From the NCBI GenBank assembly GCA_023630585.1, contig CM042558.1:11541800-11605799 (forward strand): DNA of 64,000 nt, in the 5' to 3' direction. Shown piece after piece: positions 26,221 through 36,269 of the stretch (within the stretch, counting starts at the first letter, position 1; each line of letters opens with the position of its first letter). A model generated the notes under the pieces. That model ran no database searches, had not been told where the DNA came from, and was given only the letters and a program-made list of their open reading frames with translations. A program made the position numbers and the translations under genes. The DNA comes from Cranoglanis bouderius. Taxonomy: Eukaryota; Chordata; Actinopteri; Siluriformes; Cranoglanididae.

Positions 26221-26500
26221 GTCACAGGGTATCTCGGTGACATGGGTCCAACACACGGCACCATGCACACACTCGTTCACACACTCATTCACACCTAGAG
26301 GCAATTTAGAGTCACCAATCCATCTACCAGCATGTTTTGGGAGGTTGGAGGAAACCTGAGAATACAGAAGAAACCCATGTGAACATGTGAAGAACTTGAA
26401 AAGTTCACACAGACAGTAACCTGAGATCGAGATGGAACTGGTGGCCTTTTAGCTGTTAGGCAGCAATGCTACCTACTACATCACTGTGCCACACATTACA
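26221..26500 (-). repeat. Teleost SINE-type repeat, minus strand
   Basis: Read on the minus strand: GTGGCACAGTGATGTAGTAG (tRNA-like start), CAGTTCCATCTCGATCTCAG (B-box area), GGTTACTGTCTGTGTGAAC, TTTCTTCTGTATTCTCAGG, then GATGGATTGGTGACTCTAAA and ATTGCCTCTAGGTGTGAATG. The last segment of the family is missing. Confidence 0.7.
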
Positions 26501-27041
26501 GAATATAAAGTTTAAAATCTGCATCTGCTTTGGCCTTATTGAATTTTTAAAAAAAAATTAAAATACATATACTGTACAATGAGCCATAACTAACTATGAG
26601 CACACTAAGCTCTGGAACTTGGTAGTTTCTGAAGTTTTTGTTTTTAAGCTATCATGTGTCTCCAGCTGTTAGGTTCAATATGGAAACAGCAATGTCATGA
26701 CAACATTGTGGTAAAATGTAGTCTACTATGCGGAAAAACCTGCTTTCCATGAGAACTCAATCAGCAGTGATGACTGTTTCTCAACTGCCGCTCCCATACA
26801 CTCCCACCACTCCCAGTTTTTCCATAGACTTACGGTGCTTTCACACCTATTACCTAGCACAGGGGAAAAAACACCAGGATTCGATTCAAACGTACCAAAT
26901 GTTATGTGTGTGAAAGCCCCCTTAATTGCACATTTTTGTTAAGCTCTCAAGAGATGCTGGTATATGAGAGAACATATAAATGTGAGTGTTCATGTGAGCT
27001 CCTGGCATCTTCAGACAGCTCCTAAAAATGTACAATATTTG
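26501..27041. other. Non-coding stretch
   Basis: No recognised repeat family, gene or RNA. The 61-codon plus frame at 26,728-26,913 has no motif. Confidence 0.35.
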
Positions 27042-27184
27042 TCTTTTTGTTAAAAATGAGCTCATAGCACATTGTGGGGCTGAAATCAGAGATGATTTAA
27101 TCAAAACAATACAGGAAGCAAAGTATTTTACTGTGTTAACAGATGAAACCATGGATATCAGTGGCATAGAAGAAATGTCTTTGT
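27042..27184 (+). pseudogene. hAT-type transposase fragment (DUF4371/P52rIPK-like)
   Basis: The plus frame reads NELIAHCGAEIRDDLIKTIQ, then EAKYFTVLTDETMDISGIEE and MSL before a stop. This is the conserved region of the hAT relatives annotated as ZMYM6-like, P52rIPK-like or DUF4371 (CGxxIRDxIIxxIxxAKFFSVLADETTDI). Asp/Glu in the DET motif belong to the catalytic core. Only about 48 codons survive, with no BED or THAP finger upstream and no dimerisation domain downstream. Opposite-strand frames here are shadows. Confidence 0.75.
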
Positions 27185-27189
27185 GACAG

Positions 27190-27955
27190 CAGGATTAAAC
27201 CATAGAGACATATGGTCTTCCATGGTTGGATATCACTAACATTTTGCTCCTGGTTACGGTCCTGATAGTGAATAATCTATTGACATTTGCACATGCATAC
27301 CTGTTCTGTTGGGAATAAAAATGGAAATAAATAATAAAATTGAACATATTCGCATCTAAGTACTATCAAACAACTATTTGTTCTATACAACCTGTGTATA
27401 AATCTTTTTTAAAAATATCTGTAGGATATACAGTATGTATGTATATATAATTTAGTATAATCCAGTATTTGTTTAAAAAAACAAAAACAAACATCCATTG
27501 CAAATATGTCAAATGCCAATGATTAAGGGACAAAACCTGAATCATAATTCTGAGTAAAAAGGCATTGTAGAAACAAGTAGTCATGGATACTGCTGGCCAC
27601 AAGCGTTCTTGGGTGCTCACGCTCACGCCCACACACACCACCTACATGCACAAAGCCATTTATAGGCACCGTATACAAGGTATGTTCATGAGTTTTACAG
27701 CTGAAACTATTCTGAAGTGGTTGCTTGGTTTCAAATGACGTACCTGATCTAACATATCTCAAATCTTTGGAAAACAACTTTGAGTGATTCTCAAACTCTG
27801 AAACAAGGGAATTTATAAAGTAATAGATATCTCCCCTGACTGATCATATTCATCTGTTGCTTTGTGTGCATTTATTAATCATATACTACATGTATGAGAT
27901 CACCGACTGTATCACAGTATACATCATCCTGGATCTACAATATATAGTATTGTGT
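27190..27955. other. Non-coding stretch
   Basis: No recognised element. Minus-strand frames at 27,366-27,777 show no domain. Confidence 0.35.
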
Positions 27956-28011
27956 ATATATATATAGTATTGTGGCAGAAAACCCTTCACATTTGGAAAT
28001 TTTGGCATTTT

Positions 28012-28098
<87 letters not shown>

Positions 28099-28380
28099 AA
28101 TGTTTCAAAATTACCACAGATTTCCCACAGATTTGGGACAAGAAGAGTCATGTGATGTCATCACAATGCACATTCAGCCAAAGCTCTCCTTTATTCACAT
28201 GCATTGAACATAAGCACAGCTAAAAGGTCAAATTTGGAGCAATTACAATTTCGCCAATTCAAGTAATTTTCCACAAAAAACCCACAAAAAACTCAGCAAG
28301 TTGCACCGCAAATTTAGCAAAGCCGCAGCAAAATCAAGCTGGAATTTGATTGCTAGTAGCTGATTACAAAATAAAATAAT
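27956..28380. repeat. Dispersed fish repeat interrupted by (TA)39
   Basis: ATTTCCCACAGATTTGGGAC, AGAGTCATGTGATGTCATCA, GCACATTCAGCCAAAGCTCT and GCAAGTTGCACCGCAAATTT are blocks I associate with a dispersed repeat in fish genomes. A (TA)39 array at 28,016-28,093 splits it from GTGGCAGAAAACCCTTCACA. Class not determined. Confidence 0.45.
28016..28093. repeat. Microsatellite (TA)39
   Basis: 78 bases of uninterrupted TA. Tyr/Ile frames on both strands are artefacts. Confidence 0.98.
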
Positions 28381-28429
28381 TACTCTTATGTCCATTTCTC
28401 TACAGCGTATAGCTATCCAAGAACTTGAT

Positions 28430-28605
28430 CAATGCTTTTCCCTGTCATTGGATCCAGAGACTAGCCTAGAAACACTGGGCACAAGGCAGGAGAATTCATC
28501 CCAAGGATGCCAGCTCATCACAGCAAGCACATTCACACCATGTACACACATGCACACCTAGGGGCAATTTCACATAGCCAATCCCCCTACCGGTATATAG
28601 TTTTC
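28430..28605 (-). repeat. SINE-type repeat 3' half, minus strand
   Basis: CACACCTAGGGGCAATTTCA, GCCAATCCCCCTACCGGT and the tail complement TTGGATCCAGAGACTAGCC belong to the family. It faces a plus-strand half 70 bp downstream. Confidence 0.65.
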
Positions 28606-28673
28606 TTAAATTTGATGTATCAGAGCATGTTAAAGGCAAAAAAAGGCTCAAACTTGTTTTTTGTTTGTTTTGT

Positions 28674-28902
28674 TTTCCTCCGGGTAATCCGGTTTCCTCC
28701 CCCAGTCCAAAGACATGCATTGTAGGCTGATTGGCATGTTCAGAAGTGTCAGTAGTGTGTGAATGGGTGTGTGATTGTGCCCTGCGATGGACTGGTACTC
28801 TGTCCAGGGTGACTCCCGCCTGTACCCCGTGCTCCCTGGAATAGGCTCCAGGTTCCCTACGACCCAGTAAGGATAAGTGGTATAGAAAATGGATGGATGG
28901 AT
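28674..28902 (+). repeat. SINE-type repeat 3' half, plus strand
   Basis: The best-preserved copy of the 3' part: TTTTCCTCCGGGTAATCCGG, CCCCAGTCCAAAGACATGCA, TGTGCCCTGCGATGGACTGG, GAATAGGCTCCAGGTTCCCT, and the tail GGATAAGTGGTATAGAAAAT with GGATGGATGGATG. Confidence 0.8.
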
Positions 28903-28904
28903 GA

Positions 28905-29637
28905 TTTTTTAAAAATTCAAGAGTTACTCTTTAAGTTGATAGTCTGGATAGGCTAATATCCCACAGTGCGTGCATACTGAGGTGTTAATTGTTAGAATTT
29001 GGACGTGTGGATTACTGTAAGGTGGCACATTGGCATGCTGTTAGTCGAGGTGTTAATTTGGTCGAGGGCTAAAAATGTGCACACTTAGACCTGTGGAGGG
29101 CAAGTGCTGAGCAGCAAGGTTTGTAAGACAAATGGAGCGTCTCTTGGGGTCGAGGTGCAAGGTACGTAGCATGCGGAAGCTCACTGCACATGCAAGCCAT
29201 ATGGATGCCTCTGTCAAAACTGTGAACTTATTTACATTCCAAAGTACTGGTCTAGCTTATAAGGAATCAGACATGAAAGCAAAAAGTTTATTCTGAAGAA
29301 TTGGGTATCAAGTGGGGGAGGGTTTGTTTTCCACTCCCGTAGAATTGCCCAAGAATCTTCTGATGCATATCACATATTTTTTTCCATGACAACTCAAAAG
29401 AAACAAACCATAATAAATGTTGTCTCTTAATGTGGGCACTATAATGCATGTTTATATTATGTAAACCCATTTGCTGCATCCTAAGTGCTATCGCATTTGC
29501 AAGTGCTGGTTTTTATAGCAGGACTGGGTGTCAAATATGTCTTTCTTATTAACTCACAACAGCAGGGAGAGGTCCAGTACTTATTTTATTTTTATTTTTT
29601 ATTTTTTGGCTTAGAAGTATTAAAAGTAATTTTATAT
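28905..29637. other. Non-coding stretch
   Basis: No recognised element. A T/A-rich run is at 29,581-29,608. Confidence 0.35.
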
Positions 29638-29639
29638 TA

Positions 29640-30882
29640 CAGTGGGTATAGAAAAGAATCACCCCGCTTTAAAATAATCACATTTTGTTGCTTTATGGCC
29701 TGAAATGAAGACGTACACAGTTTTTGTTTTATCCAGCTGTATTTACTCAGTGCAACTTATAACATCCAAGTGAAAGATATAACACCAACATGTCAGGAAA
29801 AAGAATAAAAAATTAAAAAACAGAATCACTGAGTTGGAAAAAGGATCACCCCCTTGTGTCAGTATTTTTTGAACCATCTTTTGCTTTAATTACAGCCTTT
29901 AGTCTGTTGGGATATGTCTCTACTAACTTTGCAAACTTTGCTTTAACTTTCACATCTAGACTTTGCAATATTTGCCCACTCTTCTTTGCAGAACTGCTCA
30001 AGTTCAGTTCAATTTGATGGTGACCGTTTGTGGACTGCAGTCTTCAAGTCATTCCACAGATTTTCAATGGGGTTTAAGTCTGGCTCTGTCTAGGCTCTGA
30101 CTAGGCTATGTAACCACTGTGTGCTCAGTTTTGCTGTGTGCTGTGGGTCATTGTCATGTTGGAAGGTAAACCTTCTTCCCACTGACAACTTTCTGGCAGA
30201 GGGCAGCAGATTTTCCTCAAGAATTTGATGGTATTTTGCCCCATCCATTTTCCTTCTAACCTGACAAATGCTCCAGTCCCTGCTGCAGAGAAACACCCCC
30301 ATAACAGGATATTACCACCTCCATGCTTTACTGGTGTTATTTGGATAGTGAGCTGTATTGGATTTCTGCCAGACATATTGTTTGGTGTTGAGGCCAAATA
30401 ATTCAATTTTAGTCTCATCTGACCATAACACCTTTGAAATATTTTTGTATCCATCTCCTGACTTGTGCCTGTCCACAACTTTATCCCGGAGATCTTTTGA
30501 CAGTGCCTTGCCACCCATAGTTGATTGTTTGCTTCAGTTGCACTACCAAGGACTGAAAAATGCTCCAGGAAAGCTCTTTTCATGCTGAGCTAATCAAAAT
30601 GACTACAGCTGATCACAGCTGAAAGTCAAATGGCTTTGTGTGCTATTGAGAAGATGATTAGCTACACCTGATTGAGTTTACAAGTCATTTTTAAGAGGGG
30701 GGTGATCCTTTTTCCAACTCAGTGATTCTGTTTTTTTTTCTTCTTTTTTTCTGACATGTTGGTGTTATATCTTTCACTTGGATGTTATAAGTTGCACTGA
30801 GTAAATACAGCTGGATTAAACAAAAACTGTGTACGTCTTCATTTCAGGCTGAAAAGCAACAAAATGTGATTATTGAAAAAGC
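29640..30882 (-). mobile_element. Tc1-like element, family D, right tip lost
   Basis: The left tip CAGTGGGTATAGAAAAGAAT follows TA (29,638-29,639). An inverted repeat of about 200 bp recurs at 30,685-30,870 (GGTGATCCTTTTTCCAACTC, ACATGTTGGTGTTATATCTT, AACAAAATGTGATTATT). The last ~30 bases of the right end are replaced by unrelated sequence, so the right TA cannot be seen. The transposase remnant is on the minus strand. Confidence 0.88.
29855..30592 (-). pseudogene. Tc1-like transposase, family D, frameshifted and internally deleted
   Basis: Minus-strand pieces in order: SKDLRDKVVDRHKSGDGYKN (start of the DNA-binding domain), fused by deletion to ISKVLWSDETKIELFGLNT (first catalytic Asp). 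Then VKHGGGNILLWGCFSAAGTG in another frame, MDGAKYHQILEENLLPSARK and FTFQHDNDPQHTA (second Asp), and a degraded Glu region. The helix-turn-helix core and part of the catalytic lead-in are gone, and at least two frameshifts separate the pieces. It is inactive. Confidence 0.88.
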
Positions 30883-30884
30883 AT

Positions 30885-31754
30885 ATTTTGACTGCTCAGT
30901 GTACGCTTTCCTGTCCAGGTAAGACTGAAGAGCCAGGCAATAAACCCAAAGTTTTCAACTGATTTATTCTGCTTTTCAGACTCCTCATGGTTTGCTTTAC
31001 AAGCACATATTTGCCCCTCATGTGAAATACCAAATGCTACCTAAAAGATTGAATCATGTTATCTCTTTTGTCCTTAAATGACACAGTTACCCAAGAGACT
31101 TTCTAATTCATTGGGGTCTCCCGAAATGGGGTCAGGGCAGCTATTCATTTCCTTGAATTTTTTTTTTTTTTTTTTTTGTCTTGGGGAATTCACCAAAATA
31201 TTAAGATAAATTGGGTCTCAGGGGACAATCCTGACACTTGACAACAGTGACCTTTGGTAAAGAGTGCTATACAATATAACACAGAGCCTCTGTGGGCCAA
31301 TACCTTGAAAACCGAAACTTTTTGCTTTGTCACCCTGGATTTCAAATGACAAAAAAAAAAAAGACTATAAGATTTAAAGGGCAGAGTGTATGCTTTAATT
31401 GAAGCGTGGACATGCTGTACTCTGGATCAAACAGAGTTTACTTTTTTCTCTCTGTACTTTTAAAGACCTTATTTACCTCTCTGTTCTTGAGGCCTGCCAG
31501 CGGTTTATATCTTATAAATATAATAGTAAATCCTCTGAGATCATTCTGTCCCCTAATGTGTGTTTGTTTTTTAACAAAGCACTAAACCACAAGTCTTCAA
31601 TCTTATCTTTTAAGGCCTTTCATTCCAGTCATATCCATAACAGCTATTCCTAATAGTCAACTGAAGACCAAGAACAGCTGATTAAACAGGGGGAATCAGA
31701 TGTGGCTCCTGTTTGTCTGGAATGAAAACCTGCAGCAACACCAGTCCAATATGA
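30885..31754. other. Non-coding stretch
   Basis: Poly(T) at 31,159-31,177 and a short poly(A) near 31,351-31,362. The frame at 31,399-31,653 has no recognised domain. Confidence 0.35.
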
Positions 31755-32230
31755 TGAAATTTGATATTATTTCTATAGCACTTTTAAAAACAGACAATAT
31801 GAATAAACAATAGGCAGCTTTGCAGAAATATGGATGCAGATTTAGATCCCAATGAGCAAGCCAAAGGAACCCATTTTCTTCTGAGTGAGACCAGATAGTG
31901 GGATTATAAATCATTGCAGTATACAGATTTACAGGTACAGATGACTAAAGGCACACAGTACATTGTCCTGAACAGATGTTCAGTATAAGTATATTGGAAT
32001 GAGCACAGGGAAGTCTTTATGGTTACAGCAGCAGTTCTTAGGTACAAATCTACATGATCCAGGTGAGATAATCCACTGACACAAAGGTGAGTCTTGGTCA
32101 TAAATTGTTTATGGGAAGCGCACATTTTTAGGTTATACATGTGTGACCATCCAGAAAACAGAAAACTCCAAGCAGAAGAACAGCATCAGGACAAATTAGG
32201 GAGATAAAGCAGTAGAAATGTGCCTGTCAC
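31755..32230 (-). mobile_element. L2 LINE 3' end, minus strand
   Basis: On the minus strand GATTTGTACCTAAGAACTGC and CTGTAACCATAAAGACTTCC match the 3' region at 6,830. It then runs through TGATTTATAATCCCACTATC and TTGGCTTGCTCATTGGGATC to the standard tail GCAAAGCTGCCTATTG...AAAAGTGCTATAGAAATAA. This copy keeps the 3' tail that the 6.4-kb copy lost. Confidence 0.7.
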
Positions 32231-32239
32231 CGGCATCTC

Positions 32240-34356
32240 ATCAGGTCTCAGGCATACATGCATACATTTTCAGCTTCTTAAAATCTGCTTTACTAACAAT
32301 TCTATGGCCCTGATGTGAAATACCAAATGCTATCCTAGAGACAACATTCCAATGACATATAGTCTTCTAAAATGGGGTGGACTATGTATAGGGCTGTGAT
32401 TCTTATATGGCTCCCCAATCTAAAAATAAATCCACTCATATTCTGCACTTTATCTACATTGTAACTGTTTCATATCAAGCCCAATGTGTATAAGTATAGA
32501 CACAACAGAACAAATACTGTGTTATGAGCTTTATACTGTATATACTCTATATAAGTATGAAATTACCAATTAAACATCATACTGGAAAAGATTTTTTTTT
32601 TTTAAAGACTGTAATTCATTCATTCATCTTCAGTAACTGCTTTCAGGAATAAACCCTGGACTGGACACCAGTCTATCACAGTTCTGTAGTGTTATAACCA
32701 ATTTTTCAAATGGTTGATATCCCATATATTTAACACTAAAACTACTGTAGATTTCATTGCTGAACCCCTAATGAAAGTGTACATCAATCTAACAGTAAGC
32801 TTAATGCATGTCTAGAAAAAAAAAACCTCAATAGACTATGTCTTGAAGGCATCATATCTTGCGTGCTTGAGGTGTCAGCCAAATGTTTGCTGACTCTTCA
32901 AAATTCACTGTATTAAAATTGCAAAAGGAGCCTCATCTAAACGCTACTGTCTGCACTTGCCTGGTGTGCTGAGACCCACAAAGTTGTTGGGAAAGCAAAA
33001 ACATGCAGCAACATCCACACAACCATGTTCAGGGCTTCTTTTATATTTGGCAATTTAGTTGAAATGGGGTTGGAATATGAAAATGAAGGTCATAAGTATC
33101 ATGAAGCGTGAAGTGTTTGTTTTGACGTTGACTGAATTGTCCCATGAGGTGCTGGTTAAAGAAAGACAGCAGGTGCCTTCAACAGGGAACTTTTTCCACA
33201 CCAGCAAAATACTGCATACTAAAATCACCCGTGTTAAATGAACCCTGACAGAATAGATGTGAACCAAGAGAGTTAAAATGTAATTAGTCCAACTTTCCAA
33301 GAATTTGTTTAACAACAGTGCTAGGTTGAGAATGAAGCCATATATTTAGCCGTGGCTAAACTGGAAAAAAAAAAAAAATTGATGTCACACATAAATGTCA
33401 GTTAGTGTCTTCTGCAATAATATGAGAAGTTGAGGGAAGGAAAAGACGTGAGTGTCTTCTTGGCTGCTTGCAATTTTCTCTGAGTTGTCACCTGTTAGTG
33501 CTGCCACAACACAACTTGTATCAAATGTAAATATTCCTATTCCTTTTTCCAGTACTTGAGCAATAGCGTACCTGTAGGAGACTAAGAATACATTGTACCC
33601 TGTCCTATGACACATGTCTCACCAGGCTTTATCTTCTCTAGTGAGACTGCATAAGGTCCATTTTAAACTCTGTCAGTACAGAATGAATGTAATAAAAATA
33701 ACAGGTGGAAAAAAAAAAAAAAAAAAAAAAAAAACTATTTTCAGTCAGCAATACTTAGAAATGCCAGCCATCCTCATACTGACTCTCAAACTTTGTGTGA
33801 TACCTTCATAACTCTTCACTGTAGGAGAATTTCAGGAGGCATTGCCCTTGGAATGCAGTTTTTCAAGATCCAAAATAGTTATAAAACATGTTAATTTTGT
33901 ACCAGAACACCAAATTAACTAAAATTTAGGGGAAATAAAAATCTTGTTTAGGGACTGGAGGGGATGTTGTTTGAGTTTTGGTATTCTGGGCTGTTTTTTA
34001 TCGGCTGCTTTTACAACACTGACCTTGCAACCCTGACCAACGTGCTTGACTGATTTCCAGCAATTAATTCCCATATATTCACAAAATCAACCAATTTTTT
34101 TCCAGAAAATCTTCCATGGTAACTATGTTTTTATGCCGTACATAAAATTCACATTTGCACGATACCTCAAGAACGAGTGGTTGAATATCTGTTGAATTTA
34201 TATGGAATTATCATTGTAACCAGAAGATGAAATGATCCAAACAGGGTGAAGGCCACAGCAAGGTCAAATGTCTGAAATAGTTTTTCTTCAATAGCTTCCT
34301 TCCTGTTTGAAGTTAAATTTAAGGGCATTTCAGGCATACAAATTAGAAACAAGAAG
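32240..34356. other. Non-coding stretch with small simple repeats
   Basis: Contains a SINE-tail fragment on the minus strand at 32,618-32,690 (ATTCATTCATTCATCTTCAG), poly(A) at 33,365-33,378 and a 26-A run at 33,709-33,734. Overlapping frames at 33,055-33,315 and 33,385-33,615 show no domain. Confidence 0.45.
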
Positions 34357-34676
34357 GTAGGGCTAGATGATATGACAAAAATATCATATCTACGATACAT
34401 ATCACGATATATAATTTAGCTAGCAAACTGTCTGCAAAACAGTAGCAAAATAAACAAAAAAACGTTAAACTGAGTTTGACAATAAGTTTCTTTAATGCCT
34501 AAGATTAAGTTTTTAAAAAAGTACATCAAATCAATGGCATCCATTCAGTACCATTTAATTTGTAATGATTAAAAACATAAAAAATACATCACCATACCAC
34601 TGATATCTCAGAAAAGTATATTGTGTAATCATTTATCATGATATCAATATTATGTTAATATATCGCCCAGCCCTAC
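34357..34676. mobile_element. MITE with GTAGGGCTGGGCGATAT-type ends
   Basis: The left end GTAGGGCTAGATGATATGAC and the right end (reverse complement GTAGGGCTGGGCGATATATT) are imperfect inverted repeats. Inside are several ATATCA/TGATAT runs and no frame. Length is 320 bp. Such ends are common in fish genomes. A weaker relative starts at 53,830 (GTAGGGTTTGGCGATAAATT). Confidence 0.7.
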
Positions 34677-34894
34677 AAAAAGCACTAGACTTCTTGTCTG
34701 TATAATTATCACTGTTGACACCGAGGTCAAGTTCTACTTGTTTTGGCTTAACTTTGTTTTGAAATGTGCTGAGGACAAGAATGATGAGGAAAAACCTGCA
34801 GGATCGGTTAGACAACAGGCCAGTTCGTCATTTTCTTATCAGTATCATGCACATTTCACAATGATGCTTCCATTCTAACTAGCATTTGAATCCA

Positions 34895-35035
34895 CGCAAC
34901 CTTAAAGAATGCCACTGAAAAGTAAAATGCCAGCAATGTCAGCATAATCTGTGAATTCTGGCTCTGACAGTTCCTCAACCTCAGCTACATCACTCCAGTT
35001 CATAATTGGTCTCAGCTAGAGATGTGTGCGGGACT
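34895..35035 (-). repeat. Unclassified dispersed repeat, copy 3
   Basis: The minus strand reads GATGTAGCTGAGGTTGAGGA and CTGTCAGAGCCAGAATTCAC, matching the copies at 7.0 and 18.5 kb. Confidence 0.6.
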
Positions 35036-35036
35036 G

Positions 35037-35085
35037 TTTTTTTTTTTTTTTTCTGTTTTTTTTTTTTTTTTCTGTTTTTTTTTTC
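35037..35085. repeat. Interrupted poly(T)
   Basis: Three T runs separated by CTG. Confidence 0.9.
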
Positions 35086-35429
35086 AATCCCGCTCAATCA
35101 GACATTATTTTGGTTTGTACCTGTCAGCAAAATTTTCTAATAAATTTAGTTTACTCTAATTCCAAAACATATAAACAAACTAGCAGCCTCGTTTAATCCA
35201 CCACAACCCTGACCAGGCAGTTACTAATAGTGAATGAAAGACGGCTGTACATTCATACATGGCTGCACATGGTCTTTGTTTGTTCCACAAGCTTTATATC
35301 TTGAGGGCCTGTGCCCTCATAAAGTAAAAAAATCTCCCACTCACAGAACTTTTTTCTTTTCTTGGATCCTGTTTATAACACATTATCTGTTCATTCTGAG
35401 TTATTTATTCTTATTCCATTATATCCCTA

Positions 35430-35690
35430 ATATACAAACATATTCATACACTCATTCACACCTAAGGGCAATTTAGGTAGCCAGTCCCCCTACTGTCATG
35501 TTATTGGGAGTTGGTGGGGGAGACCAGAGAACCCGGAAGAGAACTGAAGCAGACACTAGGAGAGCATGCAAAAGTCAACACAGAGCGTAACCTGAGCTCA
35601 GGATCAAACTGGTGACCCTGAAGCTGTGAAACTGGTGACCCTGAAGCTGTGAGGCAGCAACAACTACCCACTTCACCACTTTATAATGGG
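35430..35690 (-). repeat. SINE-type repeat, minus strand, with internal 23-bp duplication
   Basis: Contains TCATTCACACCTAAGGGCAA, GCCAGTCCCCCTACTGTCAT and AGGATCAAACTGGTGACCCT in antisense order. A 23-bp unit (AAACTGGTGACCCTGAAGCT + GTG) is repeated exactly at 35,606-35,628 and 35,629-35,651, next to the B-box area. Confidence 0.65.
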
Positions 35691-35694
35691 TTAG

Positions 35695-36269
35695 AGTTTG
35701 CTACAAATAGTTACCACAGTGTACAACACTAGAGTTTCAGTGTATCTTAGTAAAACCATACTTAAGCCGTAGTGAATTTTCATAAAGGGATTATCTTAAA
35801 AGAAAGAGGTTTGGTCAGCTTTATTCCCACCAAATTATTGTGGCATGAAACAGAGTCAGTCCAGTTTTTCTAATGTGCTGGGAGTACATCAGAAACTAGA
35901 GCCGCCTCTGTAATTCTGCTTTGTTTAATGTTGCGTGAACATAAAGTAAACACGAATGTGAGTTTATTTGTGTCGCTTTTTTTTAGTTCCTTTTTTGGTT
36001 CGATTTGCCTGTTGCTCTCCTAACTCAAATCTCCGCCACCTTAAAACTGACTCCAGATCGTTTTGTTGTCGATGAACAGACGTTTAAATGGTCAAGACTC
36101 TGATCCTGGATCAGTCGTGTTTAATAAGCAGGGCCCGATTCCAAAAGCTAGTCCCTCCCTCTCCCTCTCGCCTTCTTTCTCTCTCGGATCCCATCGCTGT
36201 CATTCACACAGCTTTCAGTTTAACACACACACACAAAGAAACAGCGCGAGCTTGTCTTTTTCTCCCCCC
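35695..36269. other. Unique non-coding stretch before the CpG block
   Basis: No repeat family recognised. Ser/Leu-rich frames from 36,063 cross a CTCTCCCTCTC tract and are not supported as coding. Confidence 0.35.
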
